NCBI GenBank assembly: GCA_963596005.1
Contig: CAVBJF010000001.1
Span: 248,001 to 312,000 of the forward strand
Source of the DNA: Gallibacter pasteurianus_A
Lineage (GTDB): Bacteria > Bacillota > Clostridia > Peptostreptococcales > Anaerovoracaceae
DNA: 64,000 bases
Reading direction: 5' to 3'
Shown here: piece after piece, positions 1 to 8,385 of the stretch
Layout: every line of letters begins with the position of its first letter
Position numbering within the stretch: the first letter of the stretch is position 1
The notes under the pieces: generated by a model
The model's input: only the letters and a program-made list of their open reading frames with translations
Databases searched by the model: none
What the model was told of the DNA's origin: nothing
Position numbers and translations under genes: made by a program

Positions 1-84
1 TTTAGAATGGTATTTACTGTCTGCTTTGGAATAGACCATTTTTGAGAAATATTTTTTTGGGTACACACTTCTTTGCTTTCATAA

Positions 85-282
85 AGAGCATATAGAACCA
101 AGGCGCTGTTTGGTGAAAGCCCATGTTCTTTGCTCAGGTTAATTGAAAGGCAAGATGTTCTGGAGCAGATTTTAGATTTGCTTTGCTCATCAGTTGGCTC
201 ATTAACAAATCCGACCAAAATTGCGAACACTCTGAAATCTAAACAAGGGGGCGGAGTGTCTGCCAACACGATTCGGGCATAA
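85..282 (+). pseudogene. Remnant of an AAA+ ATPase, DUF4143 family (C-terminal piece)
   Basis: An open stretch following an in-frame stop at 82-84 encodes a segment with DVLEQILDLLCSSVGSLT then NPTKIANTLKSKQGGGVS and ANTIR before a stop at 280-282. This pattern (leucine-rich helix, GSLTNPTKIANTLK, NTI) is the DNA-binding-like helical stretch in the second half of DUF4143 ATPases, which are normally about 400 residues. There is no start codon or upstream ATPase domain in frame, and the piece ends early, so it is a decayed fragment. Bases 283-401 hold only the promoter and leader of the next gene. Family identity is from recalled sequence pattern; no search was possible. Confidence 0.5.
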
Positions 283-324
283 TGATAATCGACTTCACAA
301 AAGTTTATATATAATGCCTTAAAG

Positions 325-353
325 TTGAGTATTGCTTGCTTGTAGTATATAAT
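325..353 (+). promoter_or_regulatory. Predicted sigma-A promoter of the glycan locus
   Basis: A -35 box TTGAGT (325-330), a 17-base spacer and a perfect -10 box TATAAT (348-353) lie about 50 bases before the GTG start of the first glycan gene. A second TATAAT at 309-314 is a weaker alternative. Confidence 0.55.
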
Positions 354-401
354 AAACATTTAAGGAAGAAAATTTTTTGATGTGATCGAAAGGAAGCAAA
401 G

Positions 402-2234
402 GTGTTAAATTCAAAAAAAGCAACGATAGCAATATTGCTTTTACTAGACGTTATAACAGTAGTGCTCAGCTCCTTAGTAGCACTGGTACTGCGGTTTAAC
501 ATTTTTGAAATACCGGAGGAGTATCTTTTGCCGGCGCTAAAATGCTTGCCGGCTGATTGCATTATAGCTATTTTAGTGCTGTGTGTATTTAAATTGTACA
601 ATCGTGTATGGACGTATGCTTCGATTGAAGAGCTTGTTGATATTTTAAAAGCAAGCTTGATTATCGAAGCGATATTTGTAATATATAGGATGCTTTTCAG
701 CGTTAGTATGCCACGGAGCTATTATGTGTTCGATTGGGGCATACTCTTTTTTATGCTTGAAGGTATCAGATTATCGAAAAGACTTTATGTAAAATTTGTT
801 GCTGAGTACAAGGGAGCACCTCTAAAAAAGAGGGCGATGGTCATAGGGGCAGGTGCGGCTGCGTCCATACTTATAAAGGAAATAGACGGACCTGAGTCAA
901 AGGAAAAAGCATGCTGTGTTATCGATGACAATCCAAATAAAAAGGGGAAATATATACATGGAGTGCCAATAGTCGGCAACAGAAACAGTATTGTAAAAAA
1001 CGTTGAGAAATACGATATTACAGAGATTATCATCGCAATGCCGTCGGTGGCCCCAAGTGATCTGAGAGAAATTATAGAAATTTGTAATAGGACAGGCAGA
1101 CCGGTTAAGATATTGCCTTATGTGGCAAAGAGCCTGACTACATCGCTTAGCAAAAATATCAGAGAAGTCAGCTATGAGGACTTGCTCGGTAGAGAACCTG
1201 TTGAGGTAAATCAAGCCGGTATATACGATTTTTTAAAGGATAAGATAGTCTTAGTCACAGGTGGCGGTGGCTCTATCGGCTCAGAGCTTTGCAGGCAGAT
1301 AGTAGCCAATAATCCAAAGAGATTGATTATTTTTGATATATACGAAAACAACGCATACGATATACAAAATGAGATCAAGAGGACATTCCCGGAAAAGGAT
1401 GTAAAAACATTGATAGGCTCTGTGCGTGATAAAAAAAGACTGGAAGAGGTCTTTAATGAGTATAGACCGGATATTATATATCATGCTGCGGCACATAAGC
1501 ATGTACCACTTATGGAAGAATCGCCAAATGAGGCTATAAAAAATAATTGTAAGGGCACATATAATGTTGCACTTATGGCGGATAAATATAAAGCAAAAAA
1601 CTTTGTGCTGATATCGACGGACAAGGCGGTCAGGCCGACAAGTATCATGGGAGCAAGCAAAAGAATATGCGAGATGATTATTCAATTTTTTGCGAATAAG
1701 TCAAAGGACACACGATATGCCGCAGTAAGGTTTGGCAATGTACTTGGAAGTAACGGCTCGGTGATACCACTATTCTTAAAGCAAATAGAAAACGGCGGAC
1801 CTGTGACGGTAACGCATAGGGAAATAACAAGATTTTTTATGACGATACCTGAGGCGGTGGCACTGGTATTGCAAGCGGGACTTTATGCAAAAGGCGGAGA
1901 AATTTTTGTACTTGATATGGGCAGACCTGTAAAAATATATGAGCTTGCCGAGAACCTAATCCGTATGAAAGGATACACCCCAAATGAGGATATTGAAATA
2001 AAGATTACGGGACTTCGACAGGGAGAAAAGCTATACGAGGAGCTTTTGATGGACGAAGAAGGGCTAAACAAAACCGATAATCAACTCATATTTATAGGCA
2101 AGCCTATAGAAATGGATTTTGAAAAATTTGAAAGTAGCGTGGGCGAATTGATAGAGGCAGCGGAAAATGATAATGCCAATATAAAGGAATTGACTGAAAA
2201 AGTTTGTGATACATATGCGATAACAAATAATTAG
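402..2234 (+). CDS. Membrane-anchored nucleotide-sugar 4,6-dehydratase (PglF/CapD/FlaA1 family)
   Basis: A 610-residue protein of the long membrane-bound class that converts UDP-GlcNAc to UDP-4-keto-6-deoxy-GlcNAc, the first step to bacillosamine-type sugars. About four hydrophobic segments fill residues 7-125; a CoA-binding-like Rossmann domain starts near residue 148 (IGAGAAA); the catalytic SDR domain has TGGGGSIGSE near residue 286 and STDKAVRPTSIMGASKR around residue 405-420. The usual Tyr of the SDR triad is replaced by Met (MxxxK), as in PglF and WbpM. The start is GTG at 402 with the purine-rich AAAGGAAG upstream. It leads an operon with an aminotransferase and a phosphoglycosyltransferase, the PglF-E-C order of lipid-linked glycan initiation. 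Exact substrate is inferred. Confidence 0.87.
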   Translation: MLNSKKATIAILLLLDVITVVLSSLVALVLRFNIFEIPEEYLLPALKCLPADCIIAILVLCVFKLYNRVWTYASIEELVDILKASLIIEAIFVIYRMLFSVSMPRSYYVFDWGILFFMLEGIRLSKRLYVKFVAEYKGAPLKKRAMVIGAGAAASILIKEIDGPESKEKACCVIDDNPNKKGKYIHGVPIVGNRNSIVKNVEKYDITEIIIAMPSVAPSDLREIIEICNRTGRPVKILPYVAKSLTTSLSKNIREVSYEDLLGREPVEVNQAGIYDFLKDKIVLVTGGGGSIGSELCRQIVANNPKRLIIFDIYENNAYDIQNEIKRTFPEKDVKTLIGSVRDKKRLEEVFNEYRPDIIYHAAAHKHVPLMEESPNEAIKNNCKGTYNVALMADKYKAKNFVLISTDKAVRPTSIMGASKRICEMIIQFFANKSKDTRYAAVRFGNVLGSNGSVIPLFLKQIENGGPVTVTHREITRFFMTIPEAVALVLQAGLYAKGGEIFVLDMGRPVKIYELAENLIRMKGYTPNEDIEIKITGLRQGEKLYEELLMDEEGLNKTDNQLIFIGKPIEMDFEKFESSVGELIEAAENDNANIKELTEKVCDTYAITNN

Positions 2235-2243
2235 GAGGAAACC

Positions 2244-3449
2244 ATGAATATACCGTTTTCACCACCTGATATAACAGAAAAAGAAATTGAAAAAGTAGTA
2301 GAGGTGCTGAGATCTGGGTGGATAACCACAGGTCCAAAAACAAAGGAATTTGAAAAACAAATAGCAAACTATCTTGGTACAAATAAGGCGGCAACGTTTA
2401 ATTCGGCAACAGCGGCAATGGAGATGACTCTCAGATTACTTGATATAGGAGAAGGAGACGAGGTCATAGTGCCGGCTTACACATACACAGCAACCTGTAG
2501 TGTAGTGTGCCATGTTGGAGCAAAGCCGGTCATAGTAGATATTTCAAAGGATTCATTTGAAATGGACTATGAGCAGTTAGACAGCTATATAAATAAAAAT
2601 ACGAAGGCAATTATGCCAGTAGATCTCGGTGGCGTTGTTTGCGATTTTGATAAAATTTATGCGTGCGTTGAGCGAAACAAAGGCAAGTTTACACCTAAAA
2701 ATGAAATTCAAAAAGCATTTGGCAGACTTATAGTTATAAGCGATTGTTCGCACGGATTTGGTGCAGAGAGGAAAGGCAAAAAGACGGGTAATTTTGCCGA
2801 TTTTACATGCTATTCTTTCCACGCTGTAAAAAATTTGACGACAGCCGAGGGTGGAGCAGTTACATGGAGAGCAAATAAAGCTTTGAATGATGAAGCAATA
2901 TATAACGCATATATGAACTTATCATTACACGGCCAGACGAAGGATGCTTTAAACAAAAATAAGGCAGGTGCTTGGGAGTATGATATCGTTTCGCCTGCAT
3001 ATAAGTGTAATATGACAGATATACAGGCTGCGATTGGACTTGCTCAGCTTGAAAGATATCCGAAGCTCTTGGAAAAAAGAAAGAAAATCATTGCCGCATA
3101 TGACGAGGCTTTGGCTGATTATGATGTACACACGCTAAAGCATATTGCAGAGGACTATACCTCGAGCGGGCATCTATATATGATACATGTAGCGGATGTA
3201 GGGGAGGATAAAAGAAACCAATTGATCGAGGCGTTTGCGGAAAGAGGCATTGCCACAAATGTGCATTACAAACCACTACCTATGCTTACAGCATACAAAA
3301 ATCTCGGTTATGATATAAAGGACTTTCCGAATACATATAACTATTATAAAAACGAGATTACACTGCCACTCTACAGCAAAATGACAGATAAAGAGCTTGC
3401 TTATATCGTAAAAAATCTTAGAGAAGTATTAGGGGAATATAAAAAATAA
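2244..3449 (+). CDS. DegT/DnrJ/EryC1/StrS aminotransferase (PglE-like)
   Basis: A PLP-dependent sugar aminotransferase of 401 residues, expected to aminate the 4-keto sugar made by the preceding dehydratase, giving UDP-2-acetamido-4-amino-2,4,6-trideoxyhexose. The predicted Schiff-base lysine is K196 in SFHAVKNLTTAEGG; GWITTGPKTKEFE near the N-terminus and DCSHGFGA are also family motifs. It has a strong AGGAGG site just after the upstream stop. Its stop codon overlaps the ATG of the next gene by one base (TAATG), so translation is coupled to the PglC-like transferase. A PglD-type acetyltransferase is not next to it. Assignment to the 4-amino step rests on neighbours. Confidence 0.87.
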   Translation: MNIPFSPPDITEKEIEKVVEVLRSGWITTGPKTKEFEKQIANYLGTNKAATFNSATAAMEMTLRLLDIGEGDEVIVPAYTYTATCSVVCHVGAKPVIVDISKDSFEMDYEQLDSYINKNTKAIMPVDLGGVVCDFDKIYACVERNKGKFTPKNEIQKAFGRLIVISDCSHGFGAERKGKKTGNFADFTCYSFHAVKNLTTAEGGAVTWRANKALNDEAIYNAYMNLSLHGQTKDALNKNKAGAWEYDIVSPAYKCNMTDIQAAIGLAQLERYPKLLEKRKKIIAAYDEALADYDVHTLKHIAEDYTSSGHLYMIHVADVGEDKRNQLIEAFAERGIATNVHYKPLPMLTAYKNLGYDIKDFPNTYNYYKNEITLPLYSKMTDKELAYIVKNLREVLGEYKK

Positions 3450-4144
3450 TGTTAACAAAGTGGGAAAATCTTGACAGCAAGCTGAGGAATGACGATGTAA
3501 GGAGATATTATGATATTCTGGCGGGAAAAAAGGTCAGCCTGTTTTTTAAAAGGATATTTGATATCGTAATGTCACTTGTAATGATTATTATTTTGTCGCC
3601 GGTGTTATTGCTTATATCAATTTGGATAAAGATTGATTCGGATGGCCCTGCCTTTTACCGACAGGTAAGGGTTACAAAAAACAACAAAGAGTTTAGGATT
3701 TTCAAATTTAGAACTATGGTGCAAAATGCGGACAAGGTAGGAAGTCTCATAACAACAAGCAGTGATAGCCGCATAACAAGGGTAGGTGATAAAATAAGAA
3801 AGCTTAGGCTTGACGAGCTGCCACAGCTGTTTAATATATTTGTCGGTGATATGACCTTTGTAGGAACAAGACCGGAAGTGCGAAAATATGTTGACAAATA
3901 TACCGATGAGATGATGGCAACATTACTGCTCCCTGCAGGGGTGACCTCGCTTGCGAGCGTAAAATTCAAGGATGAGGATGAAATCATCGAAGAAAAAATG
4001 CAAGGTGGTATGACATTGGATGAGGCATATGTAAAGTATGTATTACCACAAAAAATGCAATATAATTTAGAAACGATAAAACAATTTTCGCTTATAGTAG
4101 AGATAAAGCTAATGTTTAAAACCGTAGCAGAGGTTTTTAAATGA
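3449..4144 (+). CDS. Initiating sugar phosphotransferase (PglC-like, bacterial sugar transferase)
   Basis: A small monotopic phosphoglycosyltransferase of 231 residues, the size of PglC, that attaches a sugar-1-phosphate to undecaprenyl phosphate at the inner membrane face. Residues 27-55 form the re-entrant hydrophobic segment (KRIFDIVMSL onwards), followed by FYRQVRVTKNNKEF, KFRTM, the catalytic Asp-Glu pair in LDELPQL (about residues 121-126), and the FVGTRPE motif. Unlike WbaP-type enzymes it lacks additional N-terminal membrane segments. It overlaps the aminotransferase gene by one base. It should commit the trideoxy-amino sugar as the first residue of the surface polymer. Confidence 0.9.
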   Translation: MLTKWENLDSKLRNDDVRRYYDILAGKKVSLFFKRIFDIVMSLVMIIILSPVLLLISIWIKIDSDGPAFYRQVRVTKNNKEFRIFKFRTMVQNADKVGSLITTSSDSRITRVGDKIRKLRLDELPQLFNIFVGDMTFVGTRPEVRKYVDKYTDEMMATLLLPAGVTSLASVKFKDEDEIIEEKMQGGMTLDEAYVKYVLPQKMQYNLETIKQFSLIVEIKLMFKTVAEVFK

Positions 4145-4159
4145 GGTAATGAGGTAAAA

Positions 4160-5389
4160 ATGAACATACTGTTGATAAATCATTATGCGGGCTCGCCTGA
4201 TATGGGCATGGAGTTTCGCCCATACTATTTCGCAAGAGAGTGGGTAAAGCTCGGACACAAGGTGGATATTATAGCCGCCGATTATTCGCATTTGCGCAGA
4301 AAAAATCCACATATAGAAAAAGATTTTCAAAAAGAAGAAATAGACAGCATAACATATCACTGGATAAAAACGGGAAGCTACGAAAGAAACGGTGCAAAGC
4401 GTGCCATAACTATGGCAAAGTTTGTATCAAAGCTATGGTTAAAATCGAAAAAAATTATAAATGAGATAGAACCTGATGTTGTGATCTGCTCTTCGACATA
4501 TCCTCTCGACACATATGTCGGACAGAGGATACGCAAAAAATCAAAAAAGAGGGTGAAGCTTATACACGAAGTGCATGATATGTGGCCTATAAGCCCAATT
4601 GAAATAGGTGGCATGTCGCCAAAGCATCCGTTTATTAAAGTGATGCAAACAGCGGAAAATTCATTTTGCAAGAAGTCAGATATTGTGCTTTCGTTGCTTC
4701 CGGCGGCAAAAGATTATTTTATAGAACATGGTATGCCGTCTATAAACTTTAGACATATTCCAAACGGTGTATTATTGAGCGATTGGACGGAATACAATAA
4801 AATCCCTGTTGATATCTCGGAACATTTTATAAAAAACTCGAGAAATGGGAAATTTAACATATGTTTTTTTGGTAGCATTCATAAAACATCTAATCTGGAA
4901 CTACTTATAGAGACGGTTAAAAAAATGAAGAGAAATGATATAGCGGTGACTTTTATCGGACCTGGGCTTGATAAAAAGGAGTTGCAACAATTATGTGTAG
5001 GGTATGAAGATAAATTTAGATTTTTTGACCCAATTAAAAAAAATCAAATTCCGGATTTGTTCAACTATATAGACGCTTCATTTGTAGGAGGAAAAAGTCA
5101 AAAAATATTTAGATTTGGTGTATCTATGAATAAACTGTTTGATTCGATGATGGGAGGAAAACCGATTATATATATGGTGGATGCACCAAACAATTATGTA
5201 AAGGAATATGAGTGTGGGATTGTAGTAAAAGAACAGACGGAGGAATCCCTTATTAAGGCAATAAATAAGATTTGTGATTTGCCAAAAGAAGAGCGAAGAC
5301 GTATGGGACAAAACGGGCACAATGCGGCGATGTCGAAATTCAACTATACAACACTTGCAAAACAATTTATTGAAATTATGGAGGCATAA
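4160..5389 (+). CDS. GT4-family glycosyltransferase (WbuB-like)
   Basis: A cytoplasmic or membrane-associated GT-B glycosyltransferase of 409 residues. The N-terminal domain has INHYAGSPDMGMEFRPYYF as in WbuB-type enzymes acting on amino sugars; the middle has HEVHDMWPISPI and RHIPNGV; the C-terminal domain carries FFGSIHK, a FIGPG turn and a degenerate acceptor/nucleotide region near SMNKLFDSMMGGKPIIY. A GAGGTAA site precedes the ATG. It follows the initiating transferase by 15 bases, so it probably adds the second sugar. Donor is unknown. Immediately downstream is a decayed epimerase gene rather than another intact gene. Confidence 0.85.
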   Translation: MNILLINHYAGSPDMGMEFRPYYFAREWVKLGHKVDIIAADYSHLRRKNPHIEKDFQKEEIDSITYHWIKTGSYERNGAKRAITMAKFVSKLWLKSKKIINEIEPDVVICSSTYPLDTYVGQRIRKKSKKRVKLIHEVHDMWPISPIEIGGMSPKHPFIKVMQTAENSFCKKSDIVLSLLPAAKDYFIEHGMPSINFRHIPNGVLLSDWTEYNKIPVDISEHFIKNSRNGKFNICFFGSIHKTSNLELLIETVKKMKRNDIAVTFIGPGLDKKELQQLCVGYEDKFRFFDPIKKNQIPDLFNYIDASFVGGKSQKIFRFGVSMNKLFDSMMGGKPIIYMVDAPNNYVKEYECGIVVKEQTEESLIKAINKICDLPKEERRRMGQNGHNAAMSKFNYTTLAKQFIEIMEA

Positions 5390-5657
5390 GTGAAAAAATA
5401 GTAACGGTGATAGGTGCTCGTCCGCAATTTATAAAAGCGGCAGTAGTATCGCGAGAGCTTAGAAAACGATATAAATTTTCGATTACATTGTATGGCCTGA
5501 GACTATGGTAGATAACAGAAATCAATTAGCTAAGCCATGCAAAGAAGATATACTCAAGAAGCTTAGAAGAGAGCAGAAGATGGAGCAGAATACGGCATTC
5601 GGAGATGGACATTCGGCAATCAGGATAGTAGAAAGGATAGACGGTTTATTACAGTAA
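5390..5657 (+). pseudogene. Relic of a UDP-GlcNAc 2-epimerase family gene (WecB/WbpI-like)
   Basis: Two ends of one gene survive. Starting near 5386, in a frame with no usable start, are KIVTVIGARPQFIKAAVV and SRELRK, the conserved N-terminus of WecB-type epimerases; the GTG at 5390 runs into TAG after two codons, as expected if one A of a poly-A run was lost. About 30 codons later another frame encodes WPETMVDNRN and FGDGHSAIRIVE, the extreme C-terminal end, stopping at 5655-5657. Roughly 300 central residues including the active site are missing. The gene is therefore dead by internal deletion plus frameshift. Its position just before wbpA-like genes suggests it was the WbpI-type 2-epimerase of that pathway. 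Confidence 0.8.
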
Positions 5658-5669
5658 GCGGAGGAAAGC

Positions 5670-6983
5670 ATGAAAGAACAATTACTCAAAAAGATAAAAA
5701 ATAAGGATATAAAGGTCGGAGTTGTCGGCCTTGGTTATGTCGGACTGCCACTTGCGGTAGAGAAGGCAAAGGCAGGCTTTGAGACGATAGGCTTCGATGT
5801 GCAGGAAAGAAAAGTGAAAGCAGTAAATGAAGGGCATAATTATATCGGAGATGTCGTAGATGATGACTTAAAAATATTAGTTTCCAAAGGCAAGTTAAAA
5901 GCGACAACAGATTTTGCGTTTGTAAAGGATGTTGATTTCGTTGCAATTTGCGTGCCGACACCGCTTGATGAGCACCAGCAGCCTGACATCAGTTACGTCA
6001 AAAATTCGACTGTAGAAATAGCAAAATATATTACAAAGGGCACCATGGTAGTGCTTGAGTCCACAACATACCCCGGTACGACAGAGGAGCTTATAAAACC
6101 GATATTAGAAGAGGGCTCCGGGCTAAAGTGCGGAGAAGATTTTTATCTAGGATTTTCGCCGGAAAGAGTAGACCCGGGCAACAAGCAATTCAAAACCAAA
6201 AATACTCCAAAGGTAGTAGGGGCAGTAGGCAAGGATGCAACAGAAGTGATAGCATCTATGTACAGAGCAGTCCTTGAGGGTGATGTCTATGAGGTTTCTT
6301 CGCCTGCGGTTGCCGAAATGGAAAAAATATTAGAAAACACATACAGGAACATCAACATAGGACTTGTCAATGAGCTTGCAATTCTTTGCAATAAAATGAG
6401 CATAAGCCTCTGGGAGGTAGTTGATGCCGCAAGCACAAAACCATATGGATTCCAGCCGTTTTATCCGGGACCGGGGCTTGGCGGACACTGTATACCGCTT
6501 GATCCGTATTACCTATCTTGGAAAGCAAGGGAATTTGGATTCCATACATCTATGATAGAAGCATCCATGATGATAAATGACAAGATGCCTGAGTACTGCG
6601 TGGAGCGAGCAAGCAAGGTTTTAAACAGGCACAGAAAAGCATTAAACGGCTCTAAGGTGCTGGTTGTAGGTGTTGCGTACAAGCAGGACATCGACGATTA
6701 TAGGGAAAGCCCTGCGATAGATGTTATAAATGTCTTAAAAAAGACAGGTGCAGATGTTGATTTTTATGATCCGTATATCTTGCAGTACAAGGATAATGGG
6801 CAAGTATATACAGGTCTTGATAAAATAGATGCAGACATAGTAGCAAGCTATGATATAGTGATGATAACAGCATCGCATACGACAGTTGACTATGATATGA
6901 TACAGCAAAATGCAAAAGCAATATTTGACACAAAAAATGCGATGAAGCATGTTAAAAACAGAGAAAATATAGAGGTGCTGTGA
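5670..6983 (+). CDS. UDP-N-acetyl-hexosamine 6-dehydrogenase (WbpA/WecC family)
   Basis: An NAD-dependent UDP-sugar 6-dehydrogenase of 437 residues that oxidises C6 of UDP-GlcNAc (or UDP-ManNAc) to the uronic acid in two steps. It has the N-terminal Rossmann motif GVVGLGYVGLPLA (about 17-29), CVPTPLDEHQQPD, ESTTYPGTTEE, FSPERVDPG, and the catalytic thiol C274 in GPGLGGHCIPLDP; the C-terminal UDP-binding domain has GVAYKQDIDDYRESPA. A GAGGAAAG site precedes the ATG. Following genes for an N-acetyltransferase, an oxidoreductase and an aminotransferase match WbpD, WbpB and WbpE, so UDP-GlcNAc is the likelier substrate. Confidence 0.88.
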   Translation: MKEQLLKKIKNKDIKVGVVGLGYVGLPLAVEKAKAGFETIGFDVQERKVKAVNEGHNYIGDVVDDDLKILVSKGKLKATTDFAFVKDVDFVAICVPTPLDEHQQPDISYVKNSTVEIAKYITKGTMVVLESTTYPGTTEELIKPILEEGSGLKCGEDFYLGFSPERVDPGNKQFKTKNTPKVVGAVGKDATEVIASMYRAVLEGDVYEVSSPAVAEMEKILENTYRNINIGLVNELAILCNKMSISLWEVVDAASTKPYGFQPFYPGPGLGGHCIPLDPYYLSWKAREFGFHTSMIEASMMINDKMPEYCVERASKVLNRHRKALNGSKVLVVGVAYKQDIDDYRESPAIDVINVLKKTGADVDFYDPYILQYKDNGQVYTGLDKIDADIVASYDIVMITASHTTVDYDMIQQNAKAIFDTKNAMKHVKNRENIEVL

Positions 6984-7549
6984 TGAGTAAATATTTTGTA
7001 CACGAAACAAGCATAGTGGATGACAATGTTAAGATAGGAGACGGGACAAAAATATGGCATTTTTCTCATGTGCAGTCGGGAGCTGAGATAGGCAAGAACT
7101 GCTCATTTGGACAAAATGTCAATGTTTCAAATAATGTTAAAATCGGAGACGGTTGTAAGGTGCAAAACAATGTTTCGATATATGAGGGTGTGGAGCTTGA
7201 GGATTATGTTTTTTGCGGACCGTCTATGGTATTTACAAACGATCTGACTCCACGGGCAAAATATCCAAAGGGAAGTGCAGGCTATAAAAGGACGGTACTT
7301 CATACAGGTGCAACTATCGGAGCTAACGCAACTGTAGTTTGCGGACACGAGATAGGGAGCTGGGCGATGATTGCGGCAGGAGCGGTAGTGACAAAAGATG
7401 TTAAAAAGCATGCACTCATGGCAGGAGTACCTGCATCGCAAATCGGCTGGGTTTGTGAATGTGGCGAAAGACTTGACGAGACGCTAACTTGCAGCAAATG
7501 TGGCAGAAAGTATGCCGAAAAGGATGCGGGGCTTGAGGAAGTTAAATAG
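6983..7549 (+). CDS. WbpD-like amino-sugar N-acetyltransferase (left-handed beta-helix)
   Basis: A hexapeptide-repeat acetyltransferase of 188 residues, predicted to acetylate the 3-amino group of UDP-GlcNAc(3NH2)A with acetyl-CoA. Isoleucine/valine-rich repeats run from about residue 13 to 140 (IGDGTKIWHFSHV, IGKNCSFGQNVNV, IGDGCKVQNNV, ATIGANATVVCG), with the VFTNDLTPRA loop typical of WbpD. The C-terminal 30 residues hold two Cys pairs (CECG and CSKCG), a zinc-ribbon-like tail seen in some members. I prefer ATG 6983, which overlaps the upstream TGA by one base, over GTG 6980. It might also serve as the missing PglD-type enzyme, but no sequence feature shows this. Confidence 0.85.
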   Translation: MSKYFVHETSIVDDNVKIGDGTKIWHFSHVQSGAEIGKNCSFGQNVNVSNNVKIGDGCKVQNNVSIYEGVELEDYVFCGPSMVFTNDLTPRAKYPKGSAGYKRTVLHTGATIGANATVVCGHEIGSWAMIAAGAVVTKDVKKHALMAGVPASQIGWVCECGERLDETLTCSKCGRKYAEKDAGLEEVK

Positions 7550-7566
7550 TAAAACGGAGGCAATTT

Positions 7567-8385
7567 GTGAAAATAATTGTATCGCATGATGTAGATCATC
7601 TATTTAGAAACGACCACTATAAAGATTTAATTTATCCTAAATTATGGGTGAGAAGCACGATAGAAGTTTTAAAAAGAAAATATGGAGTGAAAGAATATCT
7701 TTATAGAAACTTAACGGCATTTTCGAAAATCAGACATAAAATTCCTGAAGTGATAGAATTTGATCGCAGTCAAGGCATACCATCAACGTTCTTTTTTGGG
7801 ATGGCAAACGGATTAGGGATGTCATATTCTTTGGAACGAGCAAAACCGGTTATTCATTATGTAGCAGAGCAAGGCTTTGATGTGGGAGTGCATGGGATTG
7901 CTTATAGCGATAAAGATAAAATTAAAGAAGAATATGAGCGAATGAAAAAAATTTTAGGGCGTGATGATTTTGGTATCAGAACGCATTATGTAAGATTTGA
8001 TGATGAGACTTTTTCATTGTTTAATAAAACAGGCTATCTTTTTGACACTTCCGAGTTTGATAAGATGGCCGGATGTTGTTTTAAGGCACCTTATAAAATA
8101 GGAAATATGTGGGAGTTTCCGCTATCTATTATGGATGGATATTTACCATTGGAATTAGATAAAAAAAAGGTAGTAACACTTGCGCTAATTAAAAAAGCAG
8201 AAATGCAGGGACTGCCATATTTAACGATACTGTTCCATGATTATCAATTTTGCAAAGGATATCAAACGGAAAAAAACTGGTATATATGGTTGATGAAATG
8301 GTTTGTAGAAAACAAATATGAATTCATATCATATAGAAATGCTATAGCAGAACTGGAAAGGAATATTGCATATGATAGAGAATAA
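7567..8385 (+). CDS. Polysaccharide deacetylase-like protein (NodB-type fold)
   Basis: A 272-residue protein with the features of the carbohydrate esterase 4/NodB fold: an N-terminal SHDVDHLF metal and catalytic Asp-Asp motif (residues 6-13), STFFFGMANG, and GVHGIAY as the variant of the H(S/T)xxH motif. No signal peptide is visible, so it may act on a cytoplasmic lipid-linked or nucleotide sugar. Start is GTG 7567 with CGGAGG upstream. Its base composition is clearly more AT-rich than the flanking wbpA/D/B-like genes. It overlaps the next gene by 14 bases; the same two gene types occur side by side in exopolysaccharide loci of other bacteria. Substrate unknown. Confidence 0.72.
   Translation: MKIIVSHDVDHLFRNDHYKDLIYPKLWVRSTIEVLKRKYGVKEYLYRNLTAFSKIRHKIPEVIEFDRSQGIPSTFFFGMANGLGMSYSLERAKPVIHYVAEQGFDVGVHGIAYSDKDKIKEEYERMKKILGRDDFGIRTHYVRFDDETFSLFNKTGYLFDTSEFDKMAGCCFKAPYKIGNMWEFPLSIMDGYLPLELDKKKVVTLALIKKAEMQGLPYLTILFHDYQFCKGYQTEKNWYIWLMKWFVENKYEFISYRNAIAELERNIAYDRE

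Noticed and set aside
1..84. Possible transposase fragment in another frame upstream of the ATPase remnant
   Set aside because: The reading (HKEHIEPRRC-like) is too short and not distinctive enough to name a family.
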